This document shows, one piece after another, positions 7,145-8,663 of a stretch of 8,663 nucleotides of DNA. The notes under the pieces were generated by a model that saw only the letters and a program-made list of their open reading frames with translations, searched no databases and was not told the origin of the DNA. A program made the position numbers and the translations under genes. The DNA is from RGIG7378 sp964500525 (lineage in GTDB: Bacteria; Bacillota; Clostridia; RGIG7378), in the NCBI GenBank assembly GCA_964500525.1, contig CAZCOE010000053.1:1-8663 (forward strand). The letters are read 5' to 3'. Numbering within the stretch: position 1 is the first letter of the stretch; every line of letters begins with the position of its first letter.

Positions 7145-8065
7145 ATGAAGAAAGTTCAATTGGGAAATACGGGAATACAGGTGCCTGCAGTGGTAGTGGG
7201 ATGTATGCGCATCGGCAGCATGGACCAGGAACAGCTGGGGAGATTTGTCCACAGCGCCATGGAAATAGGAGCCAACTACTTTGACCACGCGGACATATAC
7301 GACGGAGGCAGATGCGAGGAACACTTTGGTAAGCTGCTGTCCCAGGACAGGACATTGCACAGGGAGGATATGTTTATCCAGTCCAAGTGCGGCATTCGTC
7401 CCGGCAGGTACGACCAATCCAAAGAATACATTCTGGAGTCCGTGGACCAAATTCTGTCCAGGCTGCATACAGACTATCTGGACATGCTGCTGCTGCACAG
7501 GCCTGACGCATTGGTGGAGCCGGACCAGGTGGCAGAGGCCTTTGATCGGCTGGAAAGCTCAGGCAAGGTAAGGTATTTTGGGGTGTCTAATCATCGACCC
7601 AGCCAGATGCAGCTGCTGAATACCAGCGTAAAGCAGAAGCTGCAGGCAAATCAGCTGCAATTCAGCATACCGGTTTCCAATATGGTGTCGGCAGGGCTGG
7701 AGGTGGACATGGACACAGAGGGCTCAGCAGACAGAGACGGAGCGGTGCTGGACTATTGCCGGATCAACAAGGTGACAATCCAGGCCTGGTCCCCCTTCCA
7801 GATGCCCAACTGGGGTGGCTGTTATGTGGGGAATCCACAATACGCCAAGCTAAATGAGACCATGGAGATGATGGCGCCCAGGTACGATCTGGATGTGACA
7901 GGACTGGGTGCTGCCTGGATAATGAGGCACCCGGCAAACATGCAGGTAGTTATGGGAACAACTAAGGCAGAGCGCATAGCATCTGCAGTAAAGGCCTCCG
8001 AGACAGAGTTGAGCCGTGAGGACTGGTACAGGCTGTATCTGGATGCGGGACATATACTGCCTTAA
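7145..8065 (+). CDS. Aldo/keto reductase (YdhF-like)
   Basis: The 306-residue product is a TIM-barrel NAD(P)H-dependent aldo/keto reductase. The catalytic tetrad is D47, Y52, K81 and H118, in FDHADIY, SKCGIR and LLLHRPD. The HADIY...CE..FG pattern, HRPDALVEPDQVAEAF and SGKVRYFGVSN are closest, from memory, to the Escherichia coli YdhF group. The natural carbonyl substrate is unknown. The ATG at 7145 is chosen because GGAGGA (7136-7141) lies just upstream; an in-frame GTG at 7121 falls inside the terminator hairpin and is unlikely. The gene follows the M29 gene by 43 bases but lies behind a strong terminator, so its expression probably relies on readthrough or on a promoter within the M29 coding region. 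A GC hairpin begins immediately after its stop. Confidence 0.92.
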   Translation: MKKVQLGNTGIQVPAVVVGCMRIGSMDQEQLGRFVHSAMEIGANYFDHADIYDGGRCEEHFGKLLSQDRTLHREDMFIQSKCGIRPGRYDQSKEYILESVDQILSRLHTDYLDMLLLHRPDALVEPDQVAEAFDRLESSGKVRYFGVSNHRPSQMQLLNTSVKQKLQANQLQFSIPVSNMVSAGLEVDMDTEGSADRDGAVLDYCRINKVTIQAWSPFQMPNWGGCYVGNPQYAKLNETMEMMAPRYDLDVTGLGAAWIMRHPANMQVVMGTTKAERIASAVKASETELSREDWYRLYLDAGHILP

Positions 8066-8082
8066 GCGAGGCAAAGCCTCGC
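8066..8082 (+). repeat. GC hairpin directly after the aldo/keto reductase stop; first repeat head
   Basis: GCGAGGC-AAA-GCCTCGC forms a 7-base-pair stem with a three-base loop starting one base after the TAA. No T-run follows, so it is not a standard intrinsic terminator, though it could protect the 3' end of the mRNA. The same hairpin recurs at 8254-8270 (one mismatch), 8385-8401 (one G-T pair) and 8467-8483 (exact). Confidence 0.85.
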
Positions 8083-8116
8083 AGTGAATAGTTAATGGTG
8101 AAGAGAAGTTTCGTCG

Positions 8117-8140
8117 GTACTTTTGACCGCCCAAAAGTAC
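8117..8140 (+). repeat. GTACTTTTG/CAAAAGTAC inverted repeat within the array
   Basis: A perfect 9-base-pair stem, GTACTTTTG (8117-8125) with CAAAAGTAC (8132-8140), encloses the loop ACCGCC. A GC-rich hairpin, CGCCG-CCCC-CGGCG (8151-8164), follows. Neither carries a downstream T-run. This block occurs once here, between the first and second array units. Similar GTACTTTT stems are, from memory, frequent intergenic repeats in other gut Firmicutes. Confidence 0.7.
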
Positions 8141-8483
8141 TGGGAAAAGGCGCCGCCCCCGGCGAAGCTTTGCGACCCAGTGAAGAGTGTAGAGTGATGT
8201 GTGAAGAGTTGAGGACGCCATGCTCCCATGCTCGATTTGGAAGCGGAGCACGGGCGAGGCAAAGCCTCCCAGTGAAGAGCTAAAAGTGATGAGTGAAAAG
8301 TTCTGGCCCCCTTGCTCCCATGGTCGATCTATGAAGCTGTGCCCTAAGAACCCGAAGCGGTAGCTATGCTCCCATGGTCTATATGCGGGGCAAAGCCTCG
8401 CAGTAAATAGTGAATAGTGAAGAGTGACAAGTTTCGTTGTGGTCCCTATGCTCCCATGGTCTATATGCGAGGCAAAGCCTCGC

Positions 8484-8511
8484 AGTGAATAGTGAATAGT
8501 GAAGAGTGAAG
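8484..8511 (+). repeat. Heptanucleotide tandem repeat (AGTGAAT)2(AGTGAAG)2
   Basis: Four consecutive 7-base units differ only at the last base. This is the cleanest of five heptad runs in the array; the others start at 8083, 8179, 8271 and 8402 and carry substitutions. Because seven is not a multiple of three, the TGA inside the unit falls in all three plus-strand frames, while the minus strand has no stop in the run. Confidence 0.9.
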
Positions 8512-8576
8512 AGTTGTGGTCCCTATGCTCCCATGAACGGTTATATAGTTTTCACTCTCCCAACGGTCCAAAATAC

Positions 8577-8606
8577 TTGACAAGTTCCGTTGTGGTCGGA
8601 TATGGT
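8577..8606 (+). promoter_or_regulatory. Possible promoter for a gene beyond the right edge
   Basis: A perfect TTGACA (8577-8582), an 18-base spacer and TATGGT (8601-8606, four of six) resemble a sigma-A promoter and precede an AT-rich leader. The -35 hexamer lies in the palindrome ACTTG-A-CAAGT and within a fragment of the repeat family, so it may have been donated by the repeat or be chance similarity. Confidence 0.4.
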
Positions 8607-8640
8607 AAATACGAGATACTTATTTGTATTATTTAATTAT

Positions 8641-8657
8641 TGTCCATGGTCTGGACA
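8641..8657 (+). promoter_or_regulatory. TGTCCA-N5-TGGACA inverted repeat
   Basis: Two perfect 6-base arms separated by TGGTC form a dyad that could be a repressor site or a short hairpin about 35 bases downstream of the possible promoter. The left arm and spacer include CCATGGTCT, also found at the repeat-unit boxes (8372-8380 and 8454-8462), so this may be another repeat remnant. Confidence 0.35.
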
Positions 8658-8663
8658 GGAAAG

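Larger units (their letters stand above)
8066..8535 (+). repeat. Non-coding array of about five degenerate ~80-base composite repeats
   Basis: Each unit has three parts in a fixed order: a GC hairpin (8066, 8254, 8385, 8467; a decayed form near 8162-8174), a run of 7-base AGTGAAK-type units (from 8083, 8179, 8271, 8402 and 8484), and a GCTCCCATG box (8222-8230, 8314-8322, 8368-8376, 8450-8458, 8527-8535). The best pair, 8364-8427 against 8446-8509, differs at only two of 64 positions, a period of 82 bases. The first unit lacks the box and has a different hairpin in its place. The left copies are more decayed than the right ones. No open frame with coding character crosses the region, and no flanking target-site duplication was recognised. 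It resembles intergenic repeat families common in clostridial genomes, but I cannot name the family. Confidence 0.85.
8536..8663. other. AT-rich non-coding leader at the right edge
   Basis: No coding frame is visible here. The stretch holds a fragment of the upstream repeat (8578-8597, 19 of 20 bases identical to 8425-8444), inverted CAACGG/CCGTTG (8561-8566 and 8587-8592), an odd palindrome ACTTG-A-CAAGT (8575-8585), a possible promoter, an AT-rich run (8606-8640) and a TGTCCA/TGGACA inverted repeat (8641-8657). It is probably the upstream region of a gene beyond the window. Confidence 0.5.

Noticed and set aside
8095..8283. 62-codon open frame in the repeat array
   Set aside because: Its sequence is made wholly of repeat modules and hairpins, it has no convincing conserved protein pattern, and the heptads explain the residues.
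8066..8535. CRISPR array
   Set aside because: Repeats are unevenly spaced, diverged, and not separated by unique spacers of constant length; no cas gene is present.
8536..8663. tRNA or small structured RNA at the right edge
   Set aside because: No cloverleaf, T-loop consensus or CCA end was found; the dyads present are short and better explained by repeat remnants or regulatory sites.

Overview
The window looks like the chromosome of a Gram-positive anaerobe of the Clostridia (Bacillota), most likely Lachnospiraceae or a close relative. The grounds are strong AAGGAGG-type ribosome binding sites, tightly packed co-directional genes, frequent AGA/AGG arginine codons in moderately GC-rich genes, and the families present: YitT, a DUF3877-like protein, an M3B oligoendopeptidase, an M29 aminopeptidase and a YuiD-like divergent PAP2 protein. 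No genus can be named from sequence alone. All seven plus-strand genes and the one minus-strand gene appear intact.

Layout. A small membrane protein of the divergent PAP2 family lies on the minus strand (14-478). It diverges, across an AT-rich 188-base gap with a good minus-strand promoter, from an FAD oxidoreductase with a C-terminal Rieske domain (667-1983). A second promoter (about 2024-2051) begins a compact gene train: short-chain dehydrogenase (2093-2884), YitT membrane protein (2868-3746), DUF3877-like protein (3750-4289), M3 oligoendopeptidase (4286-5971) and M29 aminopeptidase (5986-7101). Genes in this train overlap or lie no more than 14 bases apart. A clear intrinsic terminator (7110-7135) closes the train, yet the next gene, a YdhF-like aldo/keto reductase (7145-8065), has its ribosome binding site directly against the terminator's T-run. 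It therefore probably depends on readthrough or on a promoter inside the M29 gene.

The last 600 bases hold no convincing gene. From 8066 to 8535 there is a degenerate family of roughly 80-base repeats, each combining a short GC hairpin, a run of 7-base AGTGAAK units and a GCTCCCATG box. A further fragment of the same family (8578-8597) sits in an AT-rich leader and supplies a TTGACA -35-like element for a possible promoter of a gene beyond the right edge.

How the genes fit together. The clearest functional link is M3 endopeptidase plus M29 aminopeptidase, both without signal peptides, which would together break cytosolic oligopeptides down to amino acids. The roles of YitT, the DUF3877-like protein and the dehydrogenase in the same transcript are unknown. 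The flanking FAD-Rieske and aldo/keto reductase genes are redox enzymes of unknown substrate. No phage, transposase, CRISPR, defence or secondary-metabolite system was found. The most unusual parts are the terminator/ribosome-binding-site junction and the right-hand repeat array.
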